The translations under genes were made by a program, and so were the position numbers. A stretch of 42,209 bases of DNA from the NCBI GenBank assembly GCA_001804315.1, contig MHFT01000064.1, forward strand, positions 10,574-52,782, given 5' to 3'. The DNA comes from Omnitrophica bacterium RIFCSPLOWO2_12_FULL_50_11. GTDB taxonomy: Bacteria; Omnitrophota; Omnitrophia; Omnitrophales; Danuiimicrobiaceae. The notes under the pieces are model-generated. The model searched no databases. It was not told where the DNA came from and worked only from the letters and a program-made list of their open reading frames with translations. This document shows, piece by piece, positions 25,849-34,298 of this stretch (positions are counted from its first letter, which is position 1; every line of letters begins with the position of its first letter).

Positions 25849-27627
25849 GTAAACATAAAGTTGAAGTGATTCCTTGGACTGAAATTCCCTGTGTTTGGCA
25901 GTCTCTTCTTTAAGCTCGTCCACCGGAGATTTAAGTTTCCCAAACTCGTTTTTGACAAGGGAACTCATGTCTTCCTTCATCCCCTCGTATTCCCACCATT
26001 CACCTTTCTTCATAGGTTCTTCGGTCCGCATCTTCTTCAAAGCTTCCTGCAAGCTCGCGACAAAATCCTCCCACGGCAACGCGCGAGCGACATTTCCTCC
26101 AAGAGACCTGGCCAACCGCAAAAGAAAATCGCCGTGATCCCCCGTATCATCGAAGGGCGGTATCACAGGGGGTGCAAAGCTTGTGACACCTCTCCCGTCA
26201 ATGGTTCTCGAAAAACCATATTGCCAAGCCTCAAGCGAATGGTGCGGCGGAAGCACCAGACCCGCCAACGTCGAGGACTCATCCAGAAAAGAAGAAAAGC
26301 TCACAATGAAAGGCATCCTCGCCAGCGCTTTTTTCCATTGATGGGGACCGGGACTTAAGAAAACGGGATTGACCCGCTCCATCCAAAAGACTTCAATCGG
26401 ACTCGACGAGGAATTGAGAATGGCTTCCGGAAGCCGGGTGTAAGGGAGGATCGGACGGGGCTCGACGCCGGCAACCGAAAGAGGGGGCAACACAAGCTCA
26501 TAATTGCTCACATCCGTAAATAAAACCCCGCCTCTTTTCCCAACCGCTCCGACCAGGAGATTGAGCGTGTGGACGGCAAGTTGGTTAAAAAGGGACCCTC
26601 GATACGTGATGGCAAGTGCAGGCTTGATCAAAGCCAGATCTTTCGCCACCTGAAGAAGTTGGCTTGTCTTCGCACCGGTGATTCGGGATACAGTCTCGGG
26701 TGAATATTCTTTTAAAACAAATGTTTTGAAATCCTCAAATCCGGTCGTCCACTCGTCCACAAAGTTTTTGTCGTAAAGATGATCTCGAATCAGTACCTGC
26801 GCAATGCCGAGCGCCAAAATCCCTTCCGTGTCCGGCTTAATGGCAATCCATTCATCCGCCTTGCCCGCTGTCACAGAGAGCCGAGGTTCAATCTGAAGAA
26901 TCCTGGCTCGTCGATCGGGCTTTCCGCGCCTAAGCTCCCCGTAGGCTCTTTGGGCTTCCACCGGTGAACCAAACGCTTGAAGCCGGTCCCAACCAAAGGA
27001 AACGATGAGGCTGGCATTGGAAAGATCGTAAAAGATATCTTTGGAAGAACCGTGGATGAGGTGGAAAGCCTCCAGCGGAAATTCGCTGAGCGGCCAATTC
27101 CACTCCCAGAAATGAGACGTTCCAAACGCCTGAGCAAACCTCTTCTGAATTTCATGTCTGATATCTCGAACGGGAGCAGCAAGAATACCCAGAGCTTCAG
27201 GTTTGCCTCGCTTAAGCAAATCAGAAAGTTTGGCTCGAAGAATCTCGCACGCCTCATCCCAGGAAATCCGCTCCCACTGATTGGAACCTCTTTCACCTTT
27301 TTGACGCAAAGGGAAACGCAACCGGTCGGGATGATAAAGTTCCTGAAGAATCGCGTTTCCTTTGGGACAAAGGGTACCATCGTTAACGGGATGACCGCTC
27401 ATCTCCGAAACCCCCACCGGCTTGCCATTGACGACGCGAATCCTAAGCATGCACAGGGCAGGACATGATTTACAAATTGCTGGCTTGTAAACTTCTGAAT
27501 CAAGTACTGGAAGTGGTCTCTCCTGAGGGGTTAAAATTTTAGCCCTTACGACCTTGGGAAGAGCAAGTGCCGCAGCGAGAAGCCCGCTCAATTTAAGAAA
27601 ATTCCTTCGCGAAATTTCGAAGCCCAT
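25825..27627 (-). pseudogene. Tat-exported molybdopterin oxidoreductase, C-terminus cut off by the insertion sequence
   Basis: 600 aa from ATG 27627 (AAGGA upstream). Tat signal ISRRNFLKLSGLLAAALALP, then the N-terminal 4Fe-4S motif CKSCPALC ... GTLCPKGN, followed by the molybdopterin domains (WERISWDEAC; LIVSFGWDRLQAFG; RGSLFNQLAVHTLNLLVGAV; LVLPPHHSLEAW). The reading reaches SLQLYVYG, where family members usually continue into the C-terminal cofactor-binding domain. Here it enters the inverted repeat of the insertion sequence and stops at a TGA supplied by it. The domain is not found on the other side. It belongs to the ActB/QrcB/PhsA superfamily and is probably non-functional. Confidence 0.82.
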
Positions 27628-27634
27628 GTTTTCC

Positions 27635-28141
27635 TTACCTGTGGCACGCAAGACAGTCTGTGCTCACTTTCTCCTTCCTGTGGCAGCTCAGGCAATTTTC
27701 CATTTTCATCGGCACCACGGCATCCGAAAACGGCGCTTCCATCTCGGCCACCTCACCGTGACAAATTTTGCAATCGATATGGGTGAACGTGACGTGACGC
27801 TCGTGCGAAAATCGTGCATGGGGCGGCAGGCGGTAAAACGTTTTCCAGGGAATTTCCTTGCCCCGGCGGGCAAATTCCTGAACCAACTGAATCTCGCGAT
27901 GGGAACTTTGCCGGAGGTGGCACAACATGCAGGCCTGCAAGGGAGGAATCGTTGCACGCGCCGCGTCGTTTGCTCCAACGTGGCAGGCAGCGCAATCAAT
28001 ATTCAGGCCTGCATGTACTTTGTGATTAAATCGAAGGGGCTGCTTTCCAGTGACCTTCTCTTGATAAATCCGCTCGAGAAAAAATATGAGGACGATTGCC
28101 CACACGGCCGCGCCCGCCAGAATGAATATCTTTTGTCTCAT
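27635..28141 (-). CDS. Membrane-anchored pentaheme c-type cytochrome
   Basis: 168 aa. One N-terminal membrane segment (IFILAGAAVWAIVLIFF), then five CXXCH heme sites: CAACH, CMLCH, CKICH, CLSCH and CLACH. Additional His residues (FNHKVHAG, FSHERHVTF) are suitable as distal ligands, the pattern of class III/c7-like cytochromes and of ActA/QrcA subunits. It lies seven bases upstream of the molybdopterin oxidoreductase, so they were probably subunits of one quinone-linked periplasmic electron-transfer complex. Confidence 0.9.
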   Translation of the reverse strand: MRQKIFILAGAAVWAIVLIFFLERIYQEKVTGKQPLRFNHKVHAGLNIDCAACHVGANDAARATIPPLQACMLCHLRQSSHREIQLVQEFARRGKEIPWKTFYRLPPHARFSHERHVTFTHIDCKICHGEVAEMEAPFSDAVVPMKMENCLSCHRKEKVSTDCLACHR

Positions 28142-28220
28142 AAGCCTTAGAGGTCATTTGTCACGAACAAAATTTACCCCGCACCATGAAAACTCCGGAG
28201 GCCCGTCCGTGGCGCTGGGT

Positions 28221-29111
28221 TTACTTCGGAGACACCGGCTCCTTAGCGCTCGATTCAGATTTAGAAAATTCCTTTGAAAGAGCAGCCAATCCGGTCGTTG
28301 CTCCGAGTCCCATGGTTTCCACCGCGCTGGACGGCACAATGATCACCGTAGAACTTTGTTTCATCCCCTCCAGCAAGATATTCATCGCCCGCAGATGAAG
28401 CGCCACAGGATTTTTCTCATAGGACTTGGATGATTCTTGAAACACGGCCGCAATACGGCGCTCGGAATCCGCTAAGATGACGCGGGCTTGCCGCTCACGC
28501 TCTGCCTGCGCTTGCATCGACATGGCGTTTTGAAGACTGACTGGAATTTTCACATCCCGGATTTCAACCGATAAGACCTTGATTCCCCAAGGCTCGGTTC
28601 TTTGGTCAATAATTTTGCACAGGAGTTCATCAATTTTTTCCCTCCCAACGACCATGTCTGAAAGATCCGTCTTTCCAATGACATCCCGAAGGGCGGTTTG
28701 GGACGCCCAAGAAATGGCTTGCTTGTAATCTTCCACTTCGAGGGCAGCCTTTATCGCATCCGTCACCCTCCAAAAAAGCACGGCATCCACATCCACGGGA
28801 ACACTATCCTTCGTTAGGGTTTGCTCGGCATTAAAGGGAGTCGTGACCGTTTTCACATCGATCCAAAAAGGGATCGTGTCAATGAAAGGAAAAATGACAA
28901 AAAGGCCCGGCCCACGAAGCTTGTGAAATTTCCCCCAACGGAGAATCACCGCTTTCTGCCATTGTTGTGCAACCCGTATCGCAAGTGGAACACAACCCGC
29001 CGCCCCTACCACGACGACGGCAAGCACTGCACTTGAGCTGACAAGTCCAACCGCAGTGCCTGCTAAACACAAGAGTAAAAACAAAATAATCGTAAAAGGA
29101 TGTTGTCCCAT
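28221..29111 (-). CDS. Slipin/stomatin-like SPFH (band 7) protein
   Basis: 296 aa from ATG 29111 (GAGG seven bases upstream); an ATG at 29138 is possible. Two N-terminal hydrophobic segments, then the SPFH domain (VILRWGKFHKLRGPGLFVIF; IPFWIDVKTVTTPF; DSVPVDVDAVLFWRV) and a helical tail with AQAERERQARVILADSERR, typical of slipins. Such proteins organise membrane microdomains and protease complexes. Its place between cytochrome genes suggests a role in assembling the respiratory module. No NfeD partner is seen. Confidence 0.92.
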   Translation of the reverse strand: MGQHPFTIILFLLLCLAGTAVGLVSSSAVLAVVVVGAAGCVPLAIRVAQQWQKAVILRWGKFHKLRGPGLFVIFPFIDTIPFWIDVKTVTTPFNAEQTLTKDSVPVDVDAVLFWRVTDAIKAALEVEDYKQAISWASQTALRDVIGKTDLSDMVVGREKIDELLCKIIDQRTEPWGIKVLSVEIRDVKIPVSLQNAMSMQAQAERERQARVILADSERRIAAVFQESSKSYEKNPVALHLRAMNILLEGMKQSSTVIIVPSSAVETMGLGATTGLAALSKEFSKSESSAKEPVSPK

Positions 29112-29174
29112 CTCAAGACCTCTTCTTCCTTCCATCAACCGTTTCCGGCTTGGGAATTTTAATCTCCAACGTTC

Positions 29175-29702
29175 TCACCATTCCTCTTCCTTCTCTTTGG
29201 GCATAAGACTGATCAAATAAGACACGATATCTTTAAGATCTTGCCCTTGAATCTGGTCGTGCCACGACGGCATTGCTAAAGGGGGTAGGAGTCCAGCCGG
29301 ATCTTCCTTCGCAATTTCCTGTACGCCCACATTTATCTTTTCTTGAAGTTCCGCAGGCGTAAAGCCTTCCGCTACAAATCGAAGGCCCGGCACTTCCCCA
29401 CCCGTCTGCGCATTCCGATTCTTGACACCTCCTTTTCCCGCAACACCATGACAAGCGGCACAATAGTGGCGTTCGTAGACGCGTTTCCCTCTTACGACGG
29501 ACGACTCATCCTCTGTTTCCTCCTGAGAAATTTTTTGCTCAGGCCCAACCCATTCATGGACACGGCGCCATTGGGTATCAGTGGCTCGAATCACGAATCG
29601 GGGACTCCAGAGAAAAGCCCGCCACGCTAAAAAGCCATAAAAAGAAAAGAGGATTGCCCACACAGATGCGACAAGTACGATCAGCTTATGTTCCGGCCGC
29701 AT
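29175..29702 (-). CDS. Membrane-anchored monoheme cytochrome c
   Basis: 175 aa. N-terminal anchor (LIVLVASVWAILFSFYGFLA), linker, then a class I cytochrome c domain with CAACHG heme site, a probable Met axial ligand in LPPLAMPSWHD and the C-terminal helix DLKDIVSYLISL. Periplasmic electron carrier. Starts 21 bases after the porin stop and is followed by the slipin gene, so it is part of the same operon. Confidence 0.92.
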   Translation of the reverse strand: MRPEHKLIVLVASVWAILFSFYGFLAWRAFLWSPRFVIRATDTQWRRVHEWVGPEQKISQEETEDESSVVRGKRVYERHYCAACHGVAGKGGVKNRNAQTGGEVPGLRFVAEGFTPAELQEKINVGVQEIAKEDPAGLLPPLAMPSWHDQIQGQDLKDIVSYLISLMPKEKEEEW

Positions 29703-29723
29703 ATTCGCTGTGGCCTATCGCTC

Positions 29724-30893
29724 TCAACGCTCTCGAGCATTTTGTTCGTCAGCCAAGATGGCGCCGCCGCTCAGTGTGTCTAAGTTTGCCTGGCTATACC
29801 GCAAAACGAATTCCGTTTGGTTCAGCAGAGAGCTGCCAGGTACCTCGCTCAGAAAATAAGCAAGGTCGCTTAGCTTATAAGCTCCTTGAAAAGACCAACC
29901 TGCCTTTTTGAGAGACGAACGATTCAGCACGTCTTGCTCCGTAAAGATCAACTCTCCCCTCAACTCAAATCGATCGCTCCAGAAATAAGCGCCGTCGAAA
30001 CCAAAAATCGTAAGGTCATCACTTGCGTTTCGGGGCGTATAAGCACCGCGGTACAGCGACGCGCCGAATTCAGCCCAAGGAGGTAACTTAAGGCCCATGC
30101 GTCCGCCGAAAGCTTTGTTGTTGTTGTCATCGGTTCTCGCGCCGGTGCGTAAACTTCTCAGACTTACACCCTCCGTTCCCTCAAGACCGTTGACCAAATA
30201 AAGGGCACATTCCATGCTCACCTGCTCCGGGACAGATCCAAACCACTCTCCAAGTGGAAGATTTCCCCGCGCTTGGATTCCAACATCCGTCCAATCAACC
30301 GGAATCACTTCGTTCATGGGAAGCGGGCGGTTCGGGACCTTGTTGATCCAGTTGGGATGCAGTCGTTCATTGAAGACCCCGAAGGGAACCAGAAATTTTC
30401 CGGCGACGAAGGTAACGTAATCGTTCAAAAGCCAATCGATTTGAGCATACTCAAGAGCAATGTCGGTTCCTCCCGTTTCATATTCAAGCTCAGATTCCAT
30501 GAGAACGTTCTCTGTTACCTTGGCGAGGATAATGGGGTTGAAATGATGGTTGTCAAATGTCGAAGAAAGATCTTCCTCATCGGTATAGGTCAGGTCAATA
30601 TTGCCGCCCACAAGCACTTTTAGATCTTCAGGCACGGGTTTTGGAAGCTGCGTGGTACCCGGCCAGGTTTCCAATGCTTGTCTGACCTCCTTCATTTCTT
30701 GCTGTTCCATTCCTCGTTCTGCTTTGAGCTGCTCGGTTTCTCTTTGTAACGCCTCGATTTGCATTTGTTGGTTCTTGACGAGAGCTTCGAGTCTCTCAAT
30801 CCGGTCATCACCAACTTCATCAGCATAGAGCCACGACATCTGACCGGCAAAAAACAACAGGACAAGAAAGAAAACTACACCTCTTCTCTTCAT
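29724..30893 (-). CDS. Outer-membrane porin-like protein with N-terminal coiled coil
   Basis: 389 aa from ATG 30893 (AAGGAG seven bases upstream; the longer frame to 30935 is unlikely). Signal peptide (MKRRGVVFFLVLLFFAGQMS), then a short coiled coil (RIERLEALVKNQQMQIEALQ) as in trimeric or SLH-less porins. A beta-barrel follows with alternating strands (GNIDLTYTDEEDL; LMESELEYETGG; WLLNDYVTFVAGKFLVPFG), resembling phosphate-selective porin O/P. The chain ends EQNARER, without the usual terminal aromatic, so the last strand may be missing. Probably imports a substrate for the respiratory cluster. Confidence 0.8.
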   Translation of the reverse strand: MKRRGVVFFLVLLFFAGQMSWLYADEVGDDRIERLEALVKNQQMQIEALQRETEQLKAERGMEQQEMKEVRQALETWPGTTQLPKPVPEDLKVLVGGNIDLTYTDEEDLSSTFDNHHFNPIILAKVTENVLMESELEYETGGTDIALEYAQIDWLLNDYVTFVAGKFLVPFGVFNERLHPNWINKVPNRPLPMNEVIPVDWTDVGIQARGNLPLGEWFGSVPEQVSMECALYLVNGLEGTEGVSLRSLRTGARTDDNNNKAFGGRMGLKLPPWAEFGASLYRGAYTPRNASDDLTIFGFDGAYFWSDRFELRGELIFTEQDVLNRSSLKKAGWSFQGAYKLSDLAYFLSEVPGSSLLNQTEFVLRYSQANLDTLSGGAILADEQNARER

Positions 30894-30947
30894 GGTCGTT
30901 CTCCTTTCCTTAAAAAGTCCGCGTAGATGGATCACAAAATCCCTTTC

Positions 30948-31334
30948 CTAATCATGCGGCTTGCTCTGACTGAACTCGTGGTTTAACACGGAATTGACCA
31001 AATGCCTAAGCTGTTCCAATAACTGTAAGTCGTACTGTTCTTCCGATCGCTCACTACAAAGAATGAAATAGAAAATTCTTGCCAAGTCGTCGACCAGCGA
31101 TGAGGCTATGAGTTCCGAAGTTCCGATCATCCGCCGCAGGTTTTCGGCGCCGATTTTCTCAAGCCTCTCTTTCACCCGGAAATAGGATTCCGACACGAAC
31201 GCTGATAAACCTTCGGAACGCTTTCCACTTGGCGCAACCGATTCGAACACCGCGCGGACGAGTTGACTGGACATACTGCTAAGATCGGGCTTTCCCACAT
31301 GCTCTGAGGTGGTTGGCGGTCTCTTTGCAATCAT
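30948..31334 (-). CDS. Small helical protein of unknown function
   Basis: 128 aa, predicted all-helical, no signal peptide, membrane segment, Cys pair or heme motif. Landmarks are SSQLVRAVFESVAPSGKRSE and a helical LVDDLARIFYFILCSERSEE. It is the first gene of the minus-strand unit leading into the porin and cytochromes (55-base gap to the porin start). Could be a regulator or assembly factor; not recognised. Confidence 0.55.
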   Translation of the reverse strand: MIAKRPPTTSEHVGKPDLSSMSSQLVRAVFESVAPSGKRSEGLSAFVSESYFRVKERLEKIGAENLRRMIGTSELIASSLVDDLARIFYFILCSERSEEQYDLQLLEQLRHLVNSVLNHEFSQSKPHD

Positions 31335-31645
31335 GATGGATGATTGTGATGTACAAGTTGTGTGCCACCAGAAAATGAAAAATCCTCGTGATTCAGAAGT
31401 GCCTAGATTTAAAGAAGATAAAGAAGATCCGGCGAAGGAAGTCTCTATTTGAAGCCTTGCTCAGACTCGCAAAACTGCGAGACTCGACGGTCAAAAGCCT
31501 TGCAAAAAAGCAAGGAAATCCCTATCGAGGACGGACATGTACGGTTGCGATTTTACGCGTGTGATGGAATCGTAGAAATAGCCCGCTTGCAGGTGGGCGT
31601 ATGCTTTTGGAAGCGGCGCGCGGGCCGCGGACGAGCGGACCGGGG
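31335..31645. other. Gene-free gap with two small hairpins
   Basis: No convincing gene. Two hairpins are visible: AGACTCGCA/TGCGAGACT (31463-31484, one mismatch) and CCTTGC/GCAAGG (31498-31515, loop of six A). The left part is AT-rich and probably holds the promoter of the 31334 gene. The right part is GC-rich and abuts the 3' end of the nuclease gene. Confidence 0.4.
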
Positions 31646-32746
31646 TTAAAGCCTCATCCTCACGGCAAGTCCTCGTAAGAGGAGCTCATTGTTTAAATAC
31701 AAATAGGTCTGACCATTCAGGGTAACGGTTGATTCCATTGCGGTAGGACGAACCGTTGACTCAGGCGTTAAGGGAATGAAGACGTCTGAAAGGTAGCGGT
31801 CGAATTTATCAGAGCGCGAGCTGGTCAAAACAATAAAGGGCGCGTGCTTGAGACATTTTTCCACAAACGCCTTGGCTTTTTTCCCTGCTGGCGTGGCAAT
31901 CTCCGGTGCGTCGATCCCGCGCAGCCTGAGATATTGTTCAATCTCGTTCGAGAAGCCAAGATCAATTCCCACAAACTGCGTATCGGCGTCGACCACATGC
32001 TTCACCCAGCCGTAGTAGGTGTAAAGGGCCGTTCGGTCCCGCTTGGAGGAAACCACGGTGTAGGCGCCGTTTTTTTCTTTCCGGGATTCGATGATCTCGC
32101 CGGCTTTAAGTTTTCCACGCATCGCAAACTCGGTCCGGTGAACGCGGAAGCCTTGATCGACCACGAGCCGGCCGGGATTTGCCTGAGCTGGTTTGGATTC
32201 GATGAGTTGGTACGTGAAGGGGATGCCGAGCTTGGGTGTGAGCAGCGCAAGGGCGGACTTCCCGCCCGGACGGCTGATTCCGTGAACCCCCTTTCTTGAC
32301 GGGTCACGAAGCCCGGCTTTGATTTCAGCTGCGATCTGGCGGCTCGTCCACTTTCCTTCCGCGGCGCGTCTGGCAAACTCGCGGCGCATTTTTTCGTCCG
32401 GAATCGAGGCAAGTGTGCGAAGGTGAGTCCAGTCCAATTGCGCACGCGCGTGCGCAATCTTGGGAAACGTACGATAAAACCTGAGGGTTTGCTGAAGGGT
32501 ACGCTTGCTCGAACCGATACGTCTTGCAAGCCTGGCGATTACCTTCGCCCCATAATCCGCCCGCTCGCGGTGGTGCAAAACATGCTCGTGGATGTACTTG
32601 CCTGTCTGCCAATAGGTCCGCACCATTTCCTTTTTCACGCGCTCGCGGCCGCGAACAAAGGTTTCCTTGACTTTTCGCACCAGAACTTCAAAGGAAGCGA
32701 GAGAACCGGTCGTGGGGCGTTTCAGCGTCATCATGGCATTGGACAT
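31646..32746 (-). CDS. DUF1016 (YhcG N-domain)-staphylococcal-nuclease-like fusion protein
   Basis: 366 aa. Residues about 15-150 match the helical DUF1016_N/YhcG N-terminal domain (TYWQTGKYIHEHVLHHRERA, YGAKVIARLARRIG, QQTLRFYRTFP, DWTHLRTLASI). Residues about 240-366 are an SNase-like OB fold: VKHVVDADTQF, LRLRGIDAPE with the Arg and Glu of the active site, FDRYLSDVFIP with the second Arg, and LNNELLLRGLAV at the end. The residues needed for nuclease activity are present. DUF1016 proteins are often linked to restriction-modification and defence islands, so a DNA-degrading defence or mobile-element role is inferred. A tRNA lies just upstream. Confidence 0.8.
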   Translation of the reverse strand: MSNAMMTLKRPTTGSLASFEVLVRKVKETFVRGRERVKKEMVRTYWQTGKYIHEHVLHHRERADYGAKVIARLARRIGSSKRTLQQTLRFYRTFPKIAHARAQLDWTHLRTLASIPDEKMRREFARRAAEGKWTSRQIAAEIKAGLRDPSRKGVHGISRPGGKSALALLTPKLGIPFTYQLIESKPAQANPGRLVVDQGFRVHRTEFAMRGKLKAGEIIESRKEKNGAYTVVSSKRDRTALYTYYGWVKHVVDADTQFVGIDLGFSNEIEQYLRLRGIDAPEIATPAGKKAKAFVEKCLKHAPFIVLTSSRSDKFDRYLSDVFIPLTPESTVRPTAMESTVTLNGQTYLYLNNELLLRGLAVRMRL

Positions 32747-32780
32747 GGTCTTACTCCGAAAATACCAGAAGTGTCGGGGA

Positions 32781-32842
32781 AGCGATTTTCCGCCTCAGCG
32801 GATCCGCCGCTATTTCTGGCGGAAACCTCTTCAAATCGCGCT
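32781..32842. repeat. Nested palindrome between the nuclease gene and tRNA-Pro
   Basis: AGCGATTTTCCGCC (32781-32794) faces GGCGGAAA...AAATCGCGCT (to 32842), with TCCGCC/GGCGGA nested inside. The core TCCGCCxxxxTxTxTGGCGGAAAC also occurs in the insertion at 35192-35351. Confidence 0.6.
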
Positions 32843-32849
32843 AGAAACT

Positions 32850-32924
32850 TCGGGGCGGCGCGATTTGAACGCGCGACCCCCTGCTCCCAAAGCAGGTGCT
32901 CTAAGCCAGCTGAGCTACGCCCCG
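32850..32924 (-). tRNA. tRNA-Pro(TGG)
   Basis: Complete cloverleaf on the minus strand: acceptor CGGGGCG/CGCCCCG with discriminator A, D arm with AGCTCAG, anticodon loop TTTGGGA giving anticodon TGG, and T loop GTTCAAATC. The CCA end is not encoded. It is the left boundary of an island whose right end (35166-35365) repeats the 5' half of this gene. Confidence 0.96.
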
Positions 32925-32949
32925 ATGTAATTGTTTAAGTTCCCTTCTA

Positions 32950-32978
32950 TCAATAGCTTACAAATCTACAAAATTCAA
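32950..32978 (-). promoter_or_regulatory. Probable promoter of tRNA-Pro
   Basis: On the minus strand TTGAAT (32978-32973), 17-base spacer, TATTGA (32955-32950), about 20 bases before the mature 5' end at 32924. Confidence 0.4.
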
Positions 32979-33046
32979 TCATTTCTTAAGGATTTCTGCC
33001 GCCCAGTGTCCATATAATGTCCGTCTCTTTGCTTCCGTACTTTCTT

Positions 33047-33736
33047 TCAAAGAGCGCTCATAGTTTCATTCAAACGAGGAAAACGCTTTTCAGAAACCGA
33101 TAAAATTGTTTTGACCCATTTATTAGGTAGCGTTTTCCAAACCGATTTTATCCGAGCAACTTCATTCGGTCGGGAATATAGGAAATCCAGAAGACCAACA
33201 GCTGTTTCAAGATCCTTTTCTTTTTTGGCAACATTTTTTCTTCAGCCGGATACGATTAACTTATGAAGAGCATAAATCGCCGGCTCTGGCATTCTCACAC
33301 GAAGTTCACCATCGGAAATTATTCGTGGATAGTCAAATAGTAAGTTAAGATAACGAAGACCTTGCGCTTTAATGTGCAACTGTTCTATTGTTTGCGGCCG
33401 GTTATGACCTCGACCTAAGCATGGAATCAAAAACTCAACCCGCAAATCAGGATGATCATAAACGATAAGATCGGTTGAACGGTTAAAAGTAGGAATAAAT
33501 CCCATTTGTTTAAGCATCTCTGGAACATCAACTTCTTTTGAAACTCTCTTATTCGCCGGAACCAGGAAATCTAAATCCAAGGTTCTAACTTTTGGGATTC
33601 TACCACCATTCTTAAACTCGATTTGATAAAAATAAAGGCACCAGCTTCCTATGAGCATGATGTCTTGCAAAATGCCTTGTGATTGAAATTGTAAACGTAC
33701 TTCACGAAAGACTTTAAACTGATTTTTTTCGTCCAT
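33047..33736 (-). pseudogene. Nucleotidyltransferase-like gene with an in-frame TGA
   Basis: The frame from 33736 continues in phase through a TGA at 33244-33242 (codon 165) to a TGA at 33049-33047, 229 codons in all. Before the break, LIGSWCLYFYQIEF with TLDLDFLVPAN is the GSW...DxD core of nucleotidyltransferase-fold (AbiEii/GSU2403-like) proteins, and YALHKLIVSG is a family signature. After the break RKNVAKKEKDLETAVGLLDF continues the same signature. The simplest explanation is CGA to TGA at an Arg codon. Overlaps its partner gene by 23 bases. Confidence 0.75.
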
Positions 33737-34046
33737 GAACCATTTGCAAGACTCGTTTTTGATTTCGCCTTACTTCCCGTAATAGCTTTTCACATTTCTG
33801 CCTCTGTTCAATTTGTTCTACCAAGTCGTTAAATTTTCCTTCAAAAAACCGACCCAAATACTCACGGATGACAACCTCTCCTTTTCGATAAACAAGATAG
33901 GCGTAGATGATCCCTCTAATCTTCTTCTTTTGGAAACTTCCTTTTGGCAATTTTCGGATTTCTCTCAAATAGCTTTTTTCAGCTTCTCTGAGCCTTGAGG
34001 ACTCTTCTTTAAGAACGCTCTCTAACACAAAGGCAGGTTTCTTCAT
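33714..34046 (-). CDS. Small basic partner protein of the nucleotidyltransferase-like gene
   Basis: 110 aa from ATG 34046; the longer frame to 34100 runs through the promoter. Highly charged helix followed by KKKIRGIIYAYLVYRKGEVV and REYLGRF, a beta-hairpin pattern seen in small proteins that often precede nucleotidyltransferases on mobile DNA (DUF6788-like; uncertain). It overlaps the downstream gene by 23 bases, so the two form an operon and probably a toxin-antitoxin-like pair. An operator array covers its promoter, which suggests autoregulation. Confidence 0.6.
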   Translation of the reverse strand: MKKPAFVLESVLKEESSRLREAEKSYLREIRKLPKGSFQKKKIRGIIYAYLVYRKGEVVIREYLGRFFEGKFNDLVEQIEQRQKCEKLLREVRRNQKRVLQMVHGRKKSV

Positions 34047-34047
34047 G

Positions 34048-34143
34048 TTAACCAACATTTTTGGATAAAGCTTATCATGTTGGTTAATCTTTGTCAACAC
34101 CAGTTAACCAACAAAAATTGATAAGGCTATTCATGTTGGTTAA
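34048..34143 (-). promoter_or_regulatory. Promoter with four alternating TTAACCAACAT operators
   Basis: Four 10-11-base boxes in alternating orientation: TTAACCAACAT (34048-34058), ATGTTGGTTAA (34077-34087), TTAACCAACA (34104-34113) and ATGTTGGTTAA (34133-34143), with centres 26-30 bases apart. The promoter TTGACA (34097-34092), 17-base spacer, TAAGCT (34074-34069) holds the second box between its -35 and -10, and the first box touches the start codon. Binding would block transcription directly. Confidence 0.75.
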
Positions 34144-34298
34144 CAGTGCTATTAAATTGGGGTTATTTTTGGGGGTTTTCTTCAAAAGTCGTCGTGTGCT
34201 CGATTTGATTTTCTAGTATGGCATCACCCATGAAATGATGAGCAGCTATTTTCAATCAAAGAGGGTGACGAATAGCGAGAGCACTAAATGCCAGCGCC

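Noticed and set aside
31446-31560. Group II intron or other ribozyme end
   Set aside because: Two small hairpins and a GTACGGTTGCG-like stretch recall intron domain V, but no full domain, maturase or intron boundaries are visible.
33242-33244. Genome-wide recoding of TGA
   Set aside because: TGA is the terminal codon of other intact genes here, such as pckG and the PIN antitoxin. A single nonsense change is simpler.
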